This document shows positions 17,712-28,673 of a DNA stretch of 64,000 nt, piece by piece. The notes beneath the pieces are model-generated. The model was given only the letters and a program-made list of their open reading frames with translations. It had not been told where the DNA came from and ran no database searches. Position numbers and translations under genes: made by a program. The DNA comes from CAVRQM01 sp963822705 (GTDB lineage Bacteria > Pseudomonadota > Alphaproteobacteria > Acetobacterales > Acetobacteraceae): positions 124,001 through 188,000 of the forward strand of contig CAWGIX010000001.1 in NCBI GenBank assembly GCA_963822705.1, written 5' to 3'. Positions within the stretch are counted from its first letter, which is position 1. The number at the start of each line of letters is the position of its first letter.

Positions 17712-18828
17712 TCAGCGCTGGGCGAGACTCGCGGTCTCGAACAGGTCGTTTTGCTCGCGCGGCTGGGAGCGCCAGTATTGTTTTGGTGCCGAGACTCGGG
17801 CGCCGAGTTTAGCCGCCGCGTGCCACGGCCAGCGCGGGTCGTACAGCATGGCCCGCGCGAGCGAGACCGCATCGGCCTCGTCGTTCGCTATGATGGCCTC
17901 CGCCTGCTCCGGCTCGGTGATCAGGCCGACCGCGATCGTCGGCAGGCCCACTTCGGCTTTGACCCGCTGAGCGTACGGCACCTGGTAGCCGGGGCCGAGT
18001 TTGATCGCCTGCTCCGGCGAGACACCGCCCGTGGTGACGTGGATCGCGGCACAACCCCGCGCTTTCAGCGCCTGCGATAGGGCAACGGTGCCCTCGATGT
18101 CCCAGCCGCCGGGCACCCAGTCGGTGGCGGAAATGCGCATCCAGACCGGCTTTTCCGCCGGAAAGGCGGCGCGTACCGCATCGAAAACCTCGATCGGGAA
18201 GCGCATGCGATTGTCCAGGCTGCCGCCAAAATCGTCGGTGCGCTTGTTGGCGATGGGCGAGAGGAACTGGTGCAGCAGGTAGCCATGCGCGCAATGGATT
18301 TCGATGCCGTCCAGCCCCAGCCGGGCGGCCCGGTGCGTGGCCGCCACGAATTGTTGGCGCACGCGGTCCATGCCGGCGCGGTCCAGCGCTGTTGGGGGAT
18401 TTTCGCCACCGGCATGCGGCACCGGCGAGGGTGCGATGGTTTGCCAGCCGCCCGGGGCATCGGGCGGAATCTGGGTAGTGCCCTCCCAGGGCGGCCGGGT
18501 AGAGCCTTTGCGGCCGGCATGGGCCAACTGGATGGCCAGCGGAATCGGCGCGTATTGTCGCACCGCGGCCAGCACCCGCTCCAGCGCCGCCTCGTCGGCG
18601 TCGGAGTAGAGGCCCAGATCCTGCGCCGAAATCCGCCCCTCCGGGGAGACCGCGGTCGCCTCCAAAATCAGCAGGCCGGCGCCGGACAGGGCGAGCTGGC
18701 CCAAGTGGATCAGGTGCCAGTCGCTGGCGGCGCCGTCATCGGCCGAGTATTGGCACATCGGCGCGATGACGATGCGGTTGGGCAGGCGCAGACCGCCGAT
18801 CTGCAGCGGCTCGAACAAGCGAACTCAT
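17712..18828 (-). CDS. NADH:flavin oxidoreductase, Old Yellow Enzyme family (YqjM/NamA-like)
   Basis: FMN-dependent ene-reductase of about 368-371 residues. The N-terminus reads RIVIAPMCQYSADDG with the Cys that marks the YqjM subclass. The substrate-binding HCAHGYLLHQFLSP (two His) and KRTDDFGGSLDNRMRF motifs follow, then WMRISATDW and DAVSLARAMLYDPRWPWHAA with the C-terminal Arg finger region. The in-frame start is a TTG (18818); an ATG at 18828 lies one base out of frame (MSSL...), so a one-base insertion probably split the true N-terminus. No operon partners. Confidence 0.93.
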
Positions 18829-18920
18829 GGGGGCTCCGTAATGGGCGCATGGGCGCCGGCCAGGGGTGGCCGCGCTCCGCAGGGCGGTATGTAGGGATTG
18901 CCTTAACTGACTGCGCCCCT

Positions 18921-18968
18921 GTCTGCGCAACGCCCTGTCTGCGCAACGCCCTGTCTGCGCAACGCCCT
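18921..18968. repeat. 16-bp tandem repeat, three perfect copies
   Basis: GTCTGCGCAACGCCCT is repeated three times without mismatch (18921-18936, 18937-18952, 18953-18968). It lies in the 329-base gap between the Old Yellow Enzyme gene and hisS. The gap otherwise holds no gene I can support. Function unknown; it resembles a local slippage array. Confidence 0.9.
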
Positions 18969-19157
18969 GAACCGCATCCGCCCAACGGTTGTGTCCTGCG
19001 TTTGGCGGCGAATTGCCGCACCAGCACCACTTCTATATCGAAACGGACTCAGGAGCTTTGACGGGCCTGGCCCGGTCTGAGTATGGCGCCGGCTCACGAT
19101 GCGATGCTAAACTGTGTCACATGACCACCATGATCGCCGGCACCCACTGAGGTTCCC

Positions 19158-20389
19158 TTGACCGACCTGCAGCCGGTTCGCGGCACCCGCGACCTGATCG
19201 GCGACGACTTTCGGCGCCACGCCCACGTCATCGAAACCGCAAGGCGCGTCTCCGCCCTGTACGGTTTTGACGAATGGGCCACCCCCATTTTTGAGGACAC
19301 CCGCGTGTTTGCGCGCACGCTGGGCGAAACCTCGGACGTCGTTATGAAGGAGATGTACACGTTCACCGACCGCGGCGGCGACAGCATTACGCTGCGGCCG
19401 GAAGCCACCGCGGGCATCTGCCGCGCCCTGGTCACCAACGGCCTTACCCAGTCGCTGCCGCAAAAAGTTTTCTATACCGGCCCGATGTTCCGCTATGAGC
19501 GCCCGCAAAAGGGCCGCTACCGGCAATTCCACCAGATCGACTGCGAAATCATCGGCTCCGCCGAGCCGCTCGCGGACGCGGAGGTGATCGCCTGCGGCTG
19601 GCAAATCCTGCAGGCGCTCGGCATCGCCGAGAACGTGATGCTGGAACTGAACACGCTTGGCGACCGCTCCAGCCGGGACGCCTATCGCGCCGCCCTGGTC
19701 GCCTACTTTTCGCAGCACCGTGACAAACTCAGCGCCGAAAGCCAGGACCGCCTGGAGCGCAACCCGCTGCGCATCCTCGACAGCAAGGATCCGGGCGACC
19801 GGGGGCTGATCGAATCCGCTCCCACGATCGCACCCCATCTCACCCCGGAAGCGGCGACGATCTACGCCGCGCTGCAAAACCACCTGCTGCGCCTCGGCGT
19901 GCCGTACCGGGAGAACCCGCGCATCGTGCGCGGGCTCGACTACTACAGCCACGCCGCCTTCGAGTTCGTCACCACGCAGCTCGGCGCCCAGGGCACCGTC
20001 ATGGCCGGCGGGCGCTATGACGGGCTGGTGGAGGAAATGGGCGGTCCGCCCACGCCCGCGGTCGGCTGGGCCGCCGGAATCGAGCGCCTGGCCATGCTGC
20101 TGCCCGAATCGCCGCCCGCGCCGCGCCCGGTCGCGGTCATCCCCGTGGGCGACGCGGCGGAGGCTGCGGCGCTGGACGCGCTCCAGGCCCTTCGCCAGGC
20201 CGGCATCCGGGCGGAGATCGCCTATCGCGGCAACCTGAAGCGCCGCATGGAGCGCGCCAACCGTATTTCTGCCCGCGCCGCCGTTATCCTAGGCGAGGCG
20301 GAGCTTGTCCGCGGTGTCGCGCAAGTGCGCGACCTTGCCACCGGCAAGCAGGTGGAAGTACCTATCGGAGACCTTTCCAACTTCCTGCG

Positions 20390-20393
<4 letters not shown>
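19158..20393 (+). CDS. hisS: histidyl-tRNA synthetase
   Basis: The 411-residue class II aminoacyl-tRNA synthetase. The start is a TTG (TDLQPVRGTRDLIGDDFR). Motif 1 appears near GFDEWATPIFED, and class II motif 2 is FRYERPQKGRYRQFHQIDCE, which contains the HisRS tRNA-recognition Arg residues. The histidine-A region is ENPRIVRGLDYYSHAAFEF (motif: RGLDYY), and GGRYDGLVEEMGG and the motif 3 stretch GWAAGIERLAML are present. The C-terminal anticodon-binding domain follows. Intact. It overlaps prfA by 4 bases (ATGA), so the two are translationally coupled. Confidence 0.98.
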
Positions 20394-21441
<1,048 letters not shown>

Positions 21442-21445
<4 letters not shown>

Positions 21446-22305
21446 CCGCCGGCGAGGCGCTGGCGCAGGCGACGCAGGCCCTGCAGAACTGCGGTGTCGA
21501 GCCCGCCGCCCGCGAGGCTCGGAGGCTGATGGCGCACGCGCAGGGCCGACCCTTTCCCGACATCTCGGCGCCGGCACCGGAGGGTTTCGCCAGGCTGCTG
21601 GCACGACGATGCGCGCGCGAGCCGATGGCGCTGATCTGCGGCCAGAAAGGCTTTTGGTCGCTCGACCTCCAGGTATCCGAGGCGACGCTGATTCCTCGCG
21701 CGGACAGCGAAACGCTGATCGAGGCTGCCCTGGCGGCCTGTCCGGATCGCGGCAGAGTTCGGCGCGTGCTGGACCTGGGCACCGGGACCGGGGCGCTGCT
21801 GCTGGCGGCACTGTGCGAGTTTCCCGCCGCTTCCGGCATCGGCGTCGACCGGTCGGCCGCGGCCTGCGCCCTTGCCCGAAGCAACGCCGCCCGCACCGGC
21901 TTGTCCCGGCGCGCCGATTTCGTGTGCGGGGACTGGGCATCGTGCCTGCGGCAGGAATTTGATCTCGTGCTGGCGAATCCGCCCTACGTCGAAACCGGCC
22001 AGATCGCCCGTCTCATGCCCGAAGTGTCCCGCCACGAGCCCAAAAGCGCGCTGGACGGCGGTCCCGACGGGCTCGATGCTTTCCGCGCGTTCCTGCCCGA
22101 CCTGCCGCGCCTGCTCTCGCCCGAAGGCTGCGCCGTGGTGGAAATCGGCGCGGGCCAGGCCGGCCGGGTGGCGCTCTTGGCCGCCGCCTCCGGGCTTTTG
22201 GTGGCGGCGTGCCGGCCCGATCTCGGCGGGATTGCCCGCGCGATCGTGATGCGTCCCGTCGCCGGGGGCAAAAAACCAGTTGGCAGCGACGCCGCGAATC
22301 ACTAG
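21442..22305 (+). CDS. prmC: release factor glutamine methyltransferase
   Basis: A 287-residue SAM-dependent methylase that modifies the GGQ glutamine of RF1 and RF2. Motif I is VLDLGTGTGALLLAALCEF, and the characteristic NPPY motif is FDLVLANPPYVETGQIARLMPEV, followed by EPKSALDGGPDGLDAFRAFL. The N-terminal five-helix domain binds the release factor. Start ATG overlaps the prfA stop by 4 bases. Intact. The neighbour order prfA-prmC is common in alphaproteobacteria. Confidence 0.96.
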
Positions 22306-22552
22306 GTTTCGCTTGCGTCGGTGGATCGAGTGCCCTCGCGGCACGCGGTTTCGGCCATGCTCTACCCGTGTGAGGTGCGGGGCCGGCAAGGCAAGGCGCA
22401 AAAAGCCGGAAGCACGCTGCCGGGGCGACGATCGGTCGCCCGGCGGATCAGGTCGGTCGATCAGGAGCCCTTGCGGGGATCGGCGCCGAGCGCGAGCGGG
22501 TCGCTCAGCCGGCGGCAACACGGACGCAGACAGGAAAGCGTTGCATAATCGC

Positions 22553-23074
22553 ATGAATAACATGAAGCGGATGCGCGGACGGAACCACCGCGGCGGCAGC
22601 AGTGGCGGTGGGGGGGGCGGCGGTGGCGGTGGCGGGATGCGCCATCACGGCGGCAACATTCCGCTCAACCGCAATCACGTTTTTGACAGCAATGGCCCGG
22701 ACCTGCGCATCCGCGGCACCGCCCAGCAGCTGTTCGAGCGCTATCTGCAGCTTGGCCGCGACGCCACCAGCGGCGGCGATCGGGTAATGGCCGAGAGCTA
22801 CTACCAGCACGCCGAGCACTATTTTCGCATCCTGAACGCCATGACGCAGGCGCAGCAGGGCCAGCAGTACAATGGCCAACAGCAGCAGAACCGGCGGTTC
22901 AACGAGAACGGCGGCACCGAGACGGCCAACGGCGAGGCGGACGAGGCGGAGGTCGAGCCCGACCCCGAGCTGCCAGGCATGGGCGACCAGCCGGGCGCCA
23001 ATCTCGGCACGGAACCGACCGGTGCGGCCGAACCGCGCCAGATACCGATAACGGCGGCTCCTCCCGAGGGCTGA
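22553..23074 (+). CDS. DUF4167-domain protein
   Basis: A 173-residue basic-to-acidic protein starting MNNMKRMRGRNHRGG with an Arg-rich head and a run of about ten glycines. The conserved DUF4167 core is RNHVFDSNGPDLRIRGTAQQ, LFERYLQLGRDA, GDRVMAESYYQHAEHYFRIL. After residue 100 it becomes Gln/Asn-rich and then acidic and low-complexity. The family is alphaproteobacterial, often beside prmC, and the Arg-rich N-terminus suggests RNA association; function is not established. Intact. Confidence 0.92.
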   Translation: MNNMKRMRGRNHRGGSSGGGGGGGGGGGMRHHGGNIPLNRNHVFDSNGPDLRIRGTAQQLFERYLQLGRDATSGGDRVMAESYYQHAEHYFRILNAMTQAQQGQQYNGQQQQNRRFNENGGTETANGEADEAEVEPDPELPGMGDQPGANLGTEPTGAAEPRQIPITAAPPEG

Positions 23075-23077
23075 ACG

Positions 23078-23701
23078 TTGGCCGGCCGCTCGCCGGCGAC
23101 GGACGCGTTGTGGGCGGCGTATAGGCGGCACGCCGGGCTCGATCACGACAACTACGAAGTGGTGGCGTTCGGCGACGATGCGGCCCTGGCTACGGAATTG
23201 GCCGAGCTGGTGGTTGTCGGCCCGAAACGGGCAACGGCTGCGTTGCAGTGCGAGTTCGATGCCGGTGAGGCGATCCCTATCCTCGGCGGCTATGTGGTTG
23301 TGGTCGACGGCACCGACTCGCCCCGGTGCGTGTGGCAGACCACGGACATTCGGTGCGGTCCGCTCAACTCGGTGGACGATTCATTCGCCTGGGATGAAGG
23401 CGAGGGCGATCGCACCCGGAATTTCTGGCTGTCCGCCCATCGCCGGTATTTTGCCAAGGTAGCCGCGCGCCTGAGTGCGACCATGCACGACGGGATCGAA
23501 ACCGTGTTCGAGCGGTTCAGAGTCGTCTGGCCGCTCGAAATTGCCGATCGAGAACTGATTCCATCCCGGCGTGAACGCGCGTTTGTGTTGTCTCGCCTTC
23601 TTGCACGGGAACGCTTTCTCGGCGAGGTCACGCCCGTGCTCGTCATCCGAGGGCCAGACCGGAGTTTGTCATGCAGTCCTCTTTATCGTCGCGGCCGGTG
23701 A
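23078..23701 (+). CDS. ASCH-domain protein
   Basis: A 207-residue protein with a TTG start 4 bases after the DUF4167 stop. Residues about 5-155 match ASCH domains: DALWAAYRRHAGL, LAELVVVGPKRATAALQCEF, PILGGYVVVVDGTDSPRCVW, DEGEGDRTRNFWLSAHRRYF and ERFRVVWPL. ASCH folds resemble PUA RNA-binding domains and are linked to RNA or nucleoside handling. Residues after 155 (IADRELIPSRRERAFVLSRLL) form an unusual basic helical tail that I do not recognise. Its end overlaps the start of the PQQ dehydrogenase gene by 31 bases. Confidence 0.85.
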   Translation: MAGRSPATDALWAAYRRHAGLDHDNYEVVAFGDDAALATELAELVVVGPKRATAALQCEFDAGEAIPILGGYVVVVDGTDSPRCVWQTTDIRCGPLNSVDDSFAWDEGEGDRTRNFWLSAHRRYFAKVAARLSATMHDGIETVFERFRVVWPLEIADRELIPSRRERAFVLSRLLARERFLGEVTPVLVIRGPDRSLSCSPLYRRGR

Positions 23702-26056
23702 TATTCATAACCGGTTTGATTTACGCTCTGCTCGGTCTGGCGCTCGCGTGTGCCGGCGCTTGGCTCGCGGCCCTGGGCGGGTCGCTCTACTATGTCGTGG
23801 CCGGCCTCGGCATTCTGGTTTCTGGCGTGCTGCTGATCGCCGCGACGTCGCGCGGCGCTGTGGGTCTATGCCGCCGTGCTGATCGGCACGCTGATCTGGG
23901 CCGTAGCCGAAATCGGTTTTGACTGGTGGCCGCTCGCCGCCCGCGGCGACATCATCTTTCCGCTGGGCCTCTGGCTGCTGACCCCCTGGATCACCCGCAA
24001 TCTCCGCCCTGCCGGCCGAGCTGCCACGCTGCCGCTCTGGGCTGGCCATAGTCGCGGCTGTGGTGGTGCTGGCGGCCGGCCTCGGCTCCGATTATCATGA
24101 CACGCTTGGCACGATCCCCGTCGCGGCGGTCGGCCCGGCCCCGCGCGACGCGGCCGGGCAGCCGGACGCGGACTGGCGCGCCTACGGCCGCACCCAGTTC
24201 GGCCAGCGCTACTCGCCGCTGACTCAGATCACGCCGGCCAACGTCAAGAACCTGAAGGTCGCGTGGACCTTCCGCACCGGCGATCTGCCGGGGAAAAACG
24301 ATCCGATCGAGACCACCTTCGAGGTCACGCCGATCAAGGTCGGCGACACCCTCTATCTCTGCTCGCAGCATCAAAAACTGTTCGCGCTGGATGCCAAGAC
24401 CGGCACGCTGCGCTGGTCCTACGATCCAAAGGTGCAGGACAACCCGACCTTCCAGCATCTGACCTGTCGTGGCGTTTCGTATCACGAATCACCACCCGGC
24501 GCGCTCGACGCGGACGGAACGCCGGCGCCGGCCGACTGCCCGCGACGGATTTTCCTGCCGGTGAACGACGGGCGAATGATCGCCCTGGACGCCGGACACG
24601 GGAAAACCCTGCGACAGCTTCGCCGACCACGGCACGCTCGACCTGCAGGCGGGCATGGGGATCAAGACTGCTCGGCTTCTACGAACCGACATCGCCACCG
24701 GTCGTGAGCGACAAGATCCTGGTCGTGGCCGGTTCGGTGATCGACAACTATTCCACCGAGGAGCCGTCCGGCGTCATCCGCGGTTTTGACGTCCATACGG
24801 GCAAGCTGGTCTGGGCCTGGGATTCGGGCGCCGCCGACGAAAATGCTCTGCCCTCGGCCACGCACACCTACACCAACAACTCCCCGAATTCCTGGATCAC
24901 CGCCTCGTTCGACCCGGCTCTCGGCCTGGTCTACATGCCGATGGGCGTCAGAACCCCGGACATCTGGGGCGGCGACCGCACCGATTTGATGAGAGCGCTA
25001 TTCCAGTGCGCTCGTGGCGCTGGACATCAATACCGGCAAGCGCGTCTGGTTCTATCAGACGGTGCACCACGACCTTTGGGACATGGACGTGCCGTCCCAG
25101 CCGACGCTGACCGACTGGCTGACACCGGCCGGCACGGTTCCCGCCATTCTGGTGCCGACCAAGACAGGCAACCTGTTCGTGCTGGACCGGCGCAACGGCC
25201 AGCTGCTCGTGCCCGCAGCCGAGCGGCCCGTCCCGCAGGGTGCCGCCCCGGGCGATCACGTCTCGCCGACCCAGCCGTTCTCCGACCTGACGTTCCGGCC
25301 CGACGCAGAACCTGTCCGGTGCCGACATGTGGGGTGCCACGATCTTCGACCAGCTCGCCTGCCGCATACAATTCCATCAGCTGCGGTACGAAGGCACGTT
25401 CACGCCGCCCTCGCTGCAGGGCACGCTGGTGTTTCCCGGGCAATCTCGGCATGTTCGAATGGGGTGGCATCGCGGTCGATCCGGTGCGCCAGATCGCCAT
25501 CGCCAATCCGATCGCCATTCCGTTCGTCTCGAAACTGCTGCCGCGCGGCCCGAACAATCCGGCGGCGCCCGAATGCCCAGCACCCGGCCGGCAGCGAGAT
25601 AGGCGTGCAGCCGATGTACGGCGCACCCTATCGGAGTCATGTTGCACCCGTTCTTTTCGCCCATCGGCCTGCCGTGCCTGCGCCCGCCCTGGGGATACAT
25701 GGCCGGGATCGATCTGCGGACGACGCAAGATCGTCTGGCAGCATCGCAACGGCACCATTCGCGACAGCGCGCCGCTGCCGATGCCGATCCGAATGGGCGT
25801 GCCGAGCCTGGGCGGTCCGATGACCACGGCGGGCGGCGTCGCGTTCCTGACCTCGACCCAGGACTATTTCATTCGCGCCTACGACGTCACCGACGGCACG
25901 CAGCTCTGGGAGGACCGGCTGCCCGCCGGCGGACAGTCGACGCCGATGAGCTATGCGGTCGACGGCAAGCAATATGTCGTCACCGCCGATGGCGGCCACG
26001 GCTCGTTCGGCACCAAGGTCGGTGACTACGTGATCGCCTACGCGTTGCCGGACTGA
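23671..26056 (+). pseudogene. membrane-bound PQQ-dependent glucose/quinate/shikimate-type dehydrogenase, about ten frameshifts
   Basis: The conceptual product of about 790 residues matches the Gcd/QuiA family. Four or five hydrophobic segments at the N-terminus (ITGLIYALLGLALACAGAW through LWLLTPWITRN) anchor it in the inner membrane. The periplasmic PQQ propeller contains DADWRAYGRTQFGQRYSPL, TLYLCSQHQKLFALDAKTG, NYSTEEPSGVIRGFDVHTG, YHNSWITA-like NSWITASFDPALGLVYMP, HDLWDMDVPSQPTL and a C-terminal YVVTADGGHGSFGTKVGDY. Frame changes are needed near 23858, 24030, 24600, 24668, 24995, 25310, 25438, 25580, 25640 and 25725. No nonsense codon appears within any piece, so the break is recent or technical. 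Substrate (glucose, quinate or other) is not determinable. Confidence 0.85.
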
Positions 26057-26076
26057 CCGCGCCCGGCCCCCGCGCC

Positions 26077-26778
26077 TTACATCGGCGGCGTCACGCCTTC
26101 GGTGCCGATGGCCACCGCACCGGCGGTGATCTTGCCGCCCCCGCCCTCCTTGATGCCGTTGACGAACACGGCTGCCCCTTGCGTCACGTCCGACATCGCC
26201 GCCGGGCTGAACGTCACGATGGGCGCGGTCTCCGGCACCAGAATGGTCTGCTCGCCGCCCTTGTAGGTGACGCGCAGCCGCTTGGTGCCGTGCGCCGCCG
26301 CCGCGGTCGCCACGGTGCCGTTGGTCATCGTGCTCTGCACGCCGCCCGAGCCGGGAGCACCCACTGCGGCGACGCTGCCGTTGGTCATGGTGCTGGCGGC
26401 CATGCTGCCGCCGGCTTCCCCGGTTTTCGTGGTGTCGGGCAGCTTGTCCCAGTCGTAATGACCCTCGCCCGCGCCCTTCATTTCCGGCGGAAACACCACG
26501 ACCTCCAGCGCCACCAGCTTCGAGCCGACGCTCTTGGTCGCGGTGCCGATGAAACTGCCGGGCACGATCGCTTCGAGGCTGGATTTGAGCACTTTGAGGT
26601 AATGCGTGTCGCCGCCGAGCATCACCGGTACGTCCTCGCCGGTGGCGGTGTGCACGGTCAGCGTGTCGCCGCTGATCGAGGCCACGGTGCCGCGGACCCG
26701 GATATGCTCGGGAGCGGCCATGGCGGCCACGGCAAACGCAGCGGTCGCCGCGAGCGAAAACCCGAAAAGCCGTTTCAT
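26077..26778 (-). CDS. secreted hypothetical protein with internal repeats
   Basis: A 233-residue protein with a signal peptide (MKRLFGFSLAATAAFAVAAMA). The first 100 residues (HIRVRGTVASISGDTLTVHT, VMLGGDTHYLKVLKSSLE, FIGTATKSVGSKLVALEVVV) look like the DUF5666/OB-type beta-barrel family. The middle holds a short repeat (STMTNGSVAAVG and STMTNGTVATAAA). The C-terminal part GKITAGAVAIGTEG resembles a second copy of the first domain motif. Function unknown. It is convergent with the broken PQQ dehydrogenase, 20 bases apart. Confidence 0.7.
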   Translation of the reverse strand: MKRLFGFSLAATAAFAVAAMAAPEHIRVRGTVASISGDTLTVHTATGEDVPVMLGGDTHYLKVLKSSLEAIVPGSFIGTATKSVGSKLVALEVVVFPPEMKGAGEGHYDWDKLPDTTKTGEAGGSMAASTMTNGSVAAVGAPGSGGVQSTMTNGTVATAAAAHGTKRLRVTYKGGEQTILVPETAPIVTFSPAAMSDVTQGAAVFVNGIKEGGGGKITAGAVAIGTEGVTPPM

Positions 26779-26884
26779 CGTGGTTGGCATCCCTGTGTGG
26801 CGAGCCGGCCCATACCGTCCCGCCGAACCTGCGGCAAGAAGCTGCAGCGGGTGTCTCGGTTGTGTCGGCTCGCGGTTGCCTTGC

Positions 26885-27274
26885 TCAGAGCGTCGGCTCC
26901 CATGTGCCTTCGACCAGAACCGCCTCGGCTTCTCCGGGCCAGGGCGGCATGGTGGCCGCGACCGCGACCAGCGGCTCAAAACCGTCGCACCGGAACTGGA
27001 ATTGCGTGCCTACCGGAATGGCAACGGACACGCCCGCGCCGACTTCCAGCACGTCCTCCTCGTGGCCCAGGCGGCGCCACATCTGCCCGTGGCCGGAAAC
27101 GAAATACCAGACTTCGTCCACCGTCCGATGGACCACCGCTTTGGCGACGGCGCCGGGCTGAAGCGTGAACGTCGCCATGCCGCCGCGCGACGTGGCGCAC
27201 AGCACCCGTACCTCCGACCCGTCCGGCGCCATCACGTCCGGGGCGAGGCTGATCCGCTTGCTGTCCAATGCCAT
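26885..27274 (-). CDS. cupin-domain protein
   Basis: About 129 residues from the ATG of MALDSKRISLAPDVM. Cupin motif 1 is HRTVDEVWYFVSGHGQMWRR and motif 2 is GVSVAIPVGTQFQFRC, with the His/Glu pattern partly changed (the second motif has no His). The same small cupin family includes proteins annotated as mannose-6-phosphate isomerase-like. Longer starts up to 27376 exist but encode non-conserved sequence. Function unknown. Confidence 0.75.
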   Translation of the reverse strand: MALDSKRISLAPDVMAPDGSEVRVLCATSRGGMATFTLQPGAVAKAVVHRTVDEVWYFVSGHGQMWRRLGHEEDVLEVGAGVSVAIPVGTQFQFRCDGFEPLVAVAATMPPWPGEAEAVLVEGTWEPTL

Positions 27275-27816
27275 GTCGAGCCATTCTGGTATCTGTCTGA
27301 GCCTGTGCGGGCGGGCTTGCGCCAGTTGAAACCACGCCAACGTCCCTGGAAGCACGGTGCGTAGGACATGGCGCATTGGTTGGCGAGAGTAGTGTGCGGC
27401 AGAGTAGCCCCGCGTAGGGAAGGGTGCATGTCAAAAGGTCCACGCGGAGAGACGCGCCGGGCTGAGCCGATCCGGGGCCGATATGTTGTATTTTCGAACG
27501 CTCTCGGCTAGCCTCAGCCGCGCCCCGTCAGGTCAAAACGATCATAGGTCCGGACTCTGATGGGGCCGCCGCGTTTGCCTGTGCTCATTATAATTTACAC
27601 ATCGTCATGGACCTGCTGCGGAAACAACGGGAAGTCAGTGCCTCTGCTCGCCGGCCCGCCAAATTCTTGTAACGCAGTGATGTTTGGGCCTTCCGTACGC
27701 CAGACAGCGTAACGGCCCCAACACTGGCGCCGCCCCGGAGCCTATGATTGCCGACTGCCGCGATGGAACAGAAAATTCCCTTGACTTGGCCCACGGCCTG
27801 TGTTAGTGCTCCTGAC
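27275..27816. other. intergenic region without a recognisable gene
   Basis: About 540 bases lie between the cupin start and the next gene. I see no tRNA, clear terminator or conserved reading frame in it. It contains the divergent promoters of the cupin and of the unknown protein that follows. The stretch near 27580-27620 is somewhat AT-richer than its surroundings, but nothing identifiable is there. Confidence 0.6.
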
Positions 27817-28506
27817 ATGTGGTTTCTCCCCCGCCCGCCGCTCCCACCGGATGCCAGCCTCTCCGAGCGGTTTGCCCGGTTCGCCGACGAGGTGGTCCTG
27901 GGGCTGGGGGCACGCTGGCATGCGGACCGGATGTCCGGGGTGGCGTTCATCAGCGTGCAGCTGCTGGAGCTGGTCGGGATCAGGCTGCAGAAGCTCCGCA
28001 AAAGGTTTCTTGCCCTGATCGCCCGGGCCCAGGCGGGTCCGCTGCCGCCGCCCCGGCCGCCCCGAGACCGGAAAGGACAAGCCCGAAAGCGACAACGCCC
28101 GTTTCCCGAGCCGTTCGGCTGGCTGCTGAAACTGGGGACGTGGCGGGTGGCGCCCTGTCAGCGGGATTTGCAGCGGCTGCTGGCGGATCCCGGGATGCAG
28201 GAGTTGCTCCGCAAGGCGCCGCAGGCGGGGCGACTGCTCCGGCCGATGTTCTGGATGCTGGCGCTAAAGCCCGACCCGGCGCTCCTGCCGCCGCTGCCGA
28301 AGCGGGCTCGCCGAACCGCACCCGGCCCCCCCGAACCGGACCCCGCCGCGCCGGACCCCGCTGCACCGGTCCCCGCAAAGCCGATGCGCAAGCGTCCGGT
28401 GCGCACCGAGCCGTATAAGCGCAAGCCGAAGTGGACCGAGCCCGGCACGGAGTGGCGCAAGTGGCGCGGCATCTGGATGCTGGAGCCGATCCGAAAACCC
28501 CCCTGA
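27817..28506 (+). CDS. hypothetical proline/arginine-rich protein (Acetobacteraceae-type)
   Basis: About 229 residues from MWFLPRPPLPP (an earlier ATG at 27748 adds 23). The central part LGTWRVAPCQRDLQRLLADPGMQELL, KAPQAGRLLRPMFWML resembles a family I know from Acetobacteraceae genomes, usually with a PRGFAWLL-type lead. The C-terminal third is Pro/Arg-rich and ends in a basic WTEPGTEWRKWRGIWML stretch. No signal peptide or membrane segment. Function unknown. It shares a direction with nothing nearby. Confidence 0.65.
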   Translation: MWFLPRPPLPPDASLSERFARFADEVVLGLGARWHADRMSGVAFISVQLLELVGIRLQKLRKRFLALIARAQAGPLPPPRPPRDRKGQARKRQRPFPEPFGWLLKLGTWRVAPCQRDLQRLLADPGMQELLRKAPQAGRLLRPMFWMLALKPDPALLPPLPKRARRTAPGPPEPDPAAPDPAAPVPAKPMRKRPVRTEPYKRKPKWTEPGTEWRKWRGIWMLEPIRKPP

Positions 28507-28673
28507 CTGGGCCGCCTGCCCACGCACGCCCATATTGTTACGATATAGAAACGTCATGCCAGATTGCCCGCGAGGGCGTCAGAAGGAAGTCCAAGACGTG
28601 CGCTTCGTCATTGCCGGGCTGCGGTCTTGACGCGGCAGAATTCGGTGAGCTCGCGCCTGTGAAACACGCTGAT

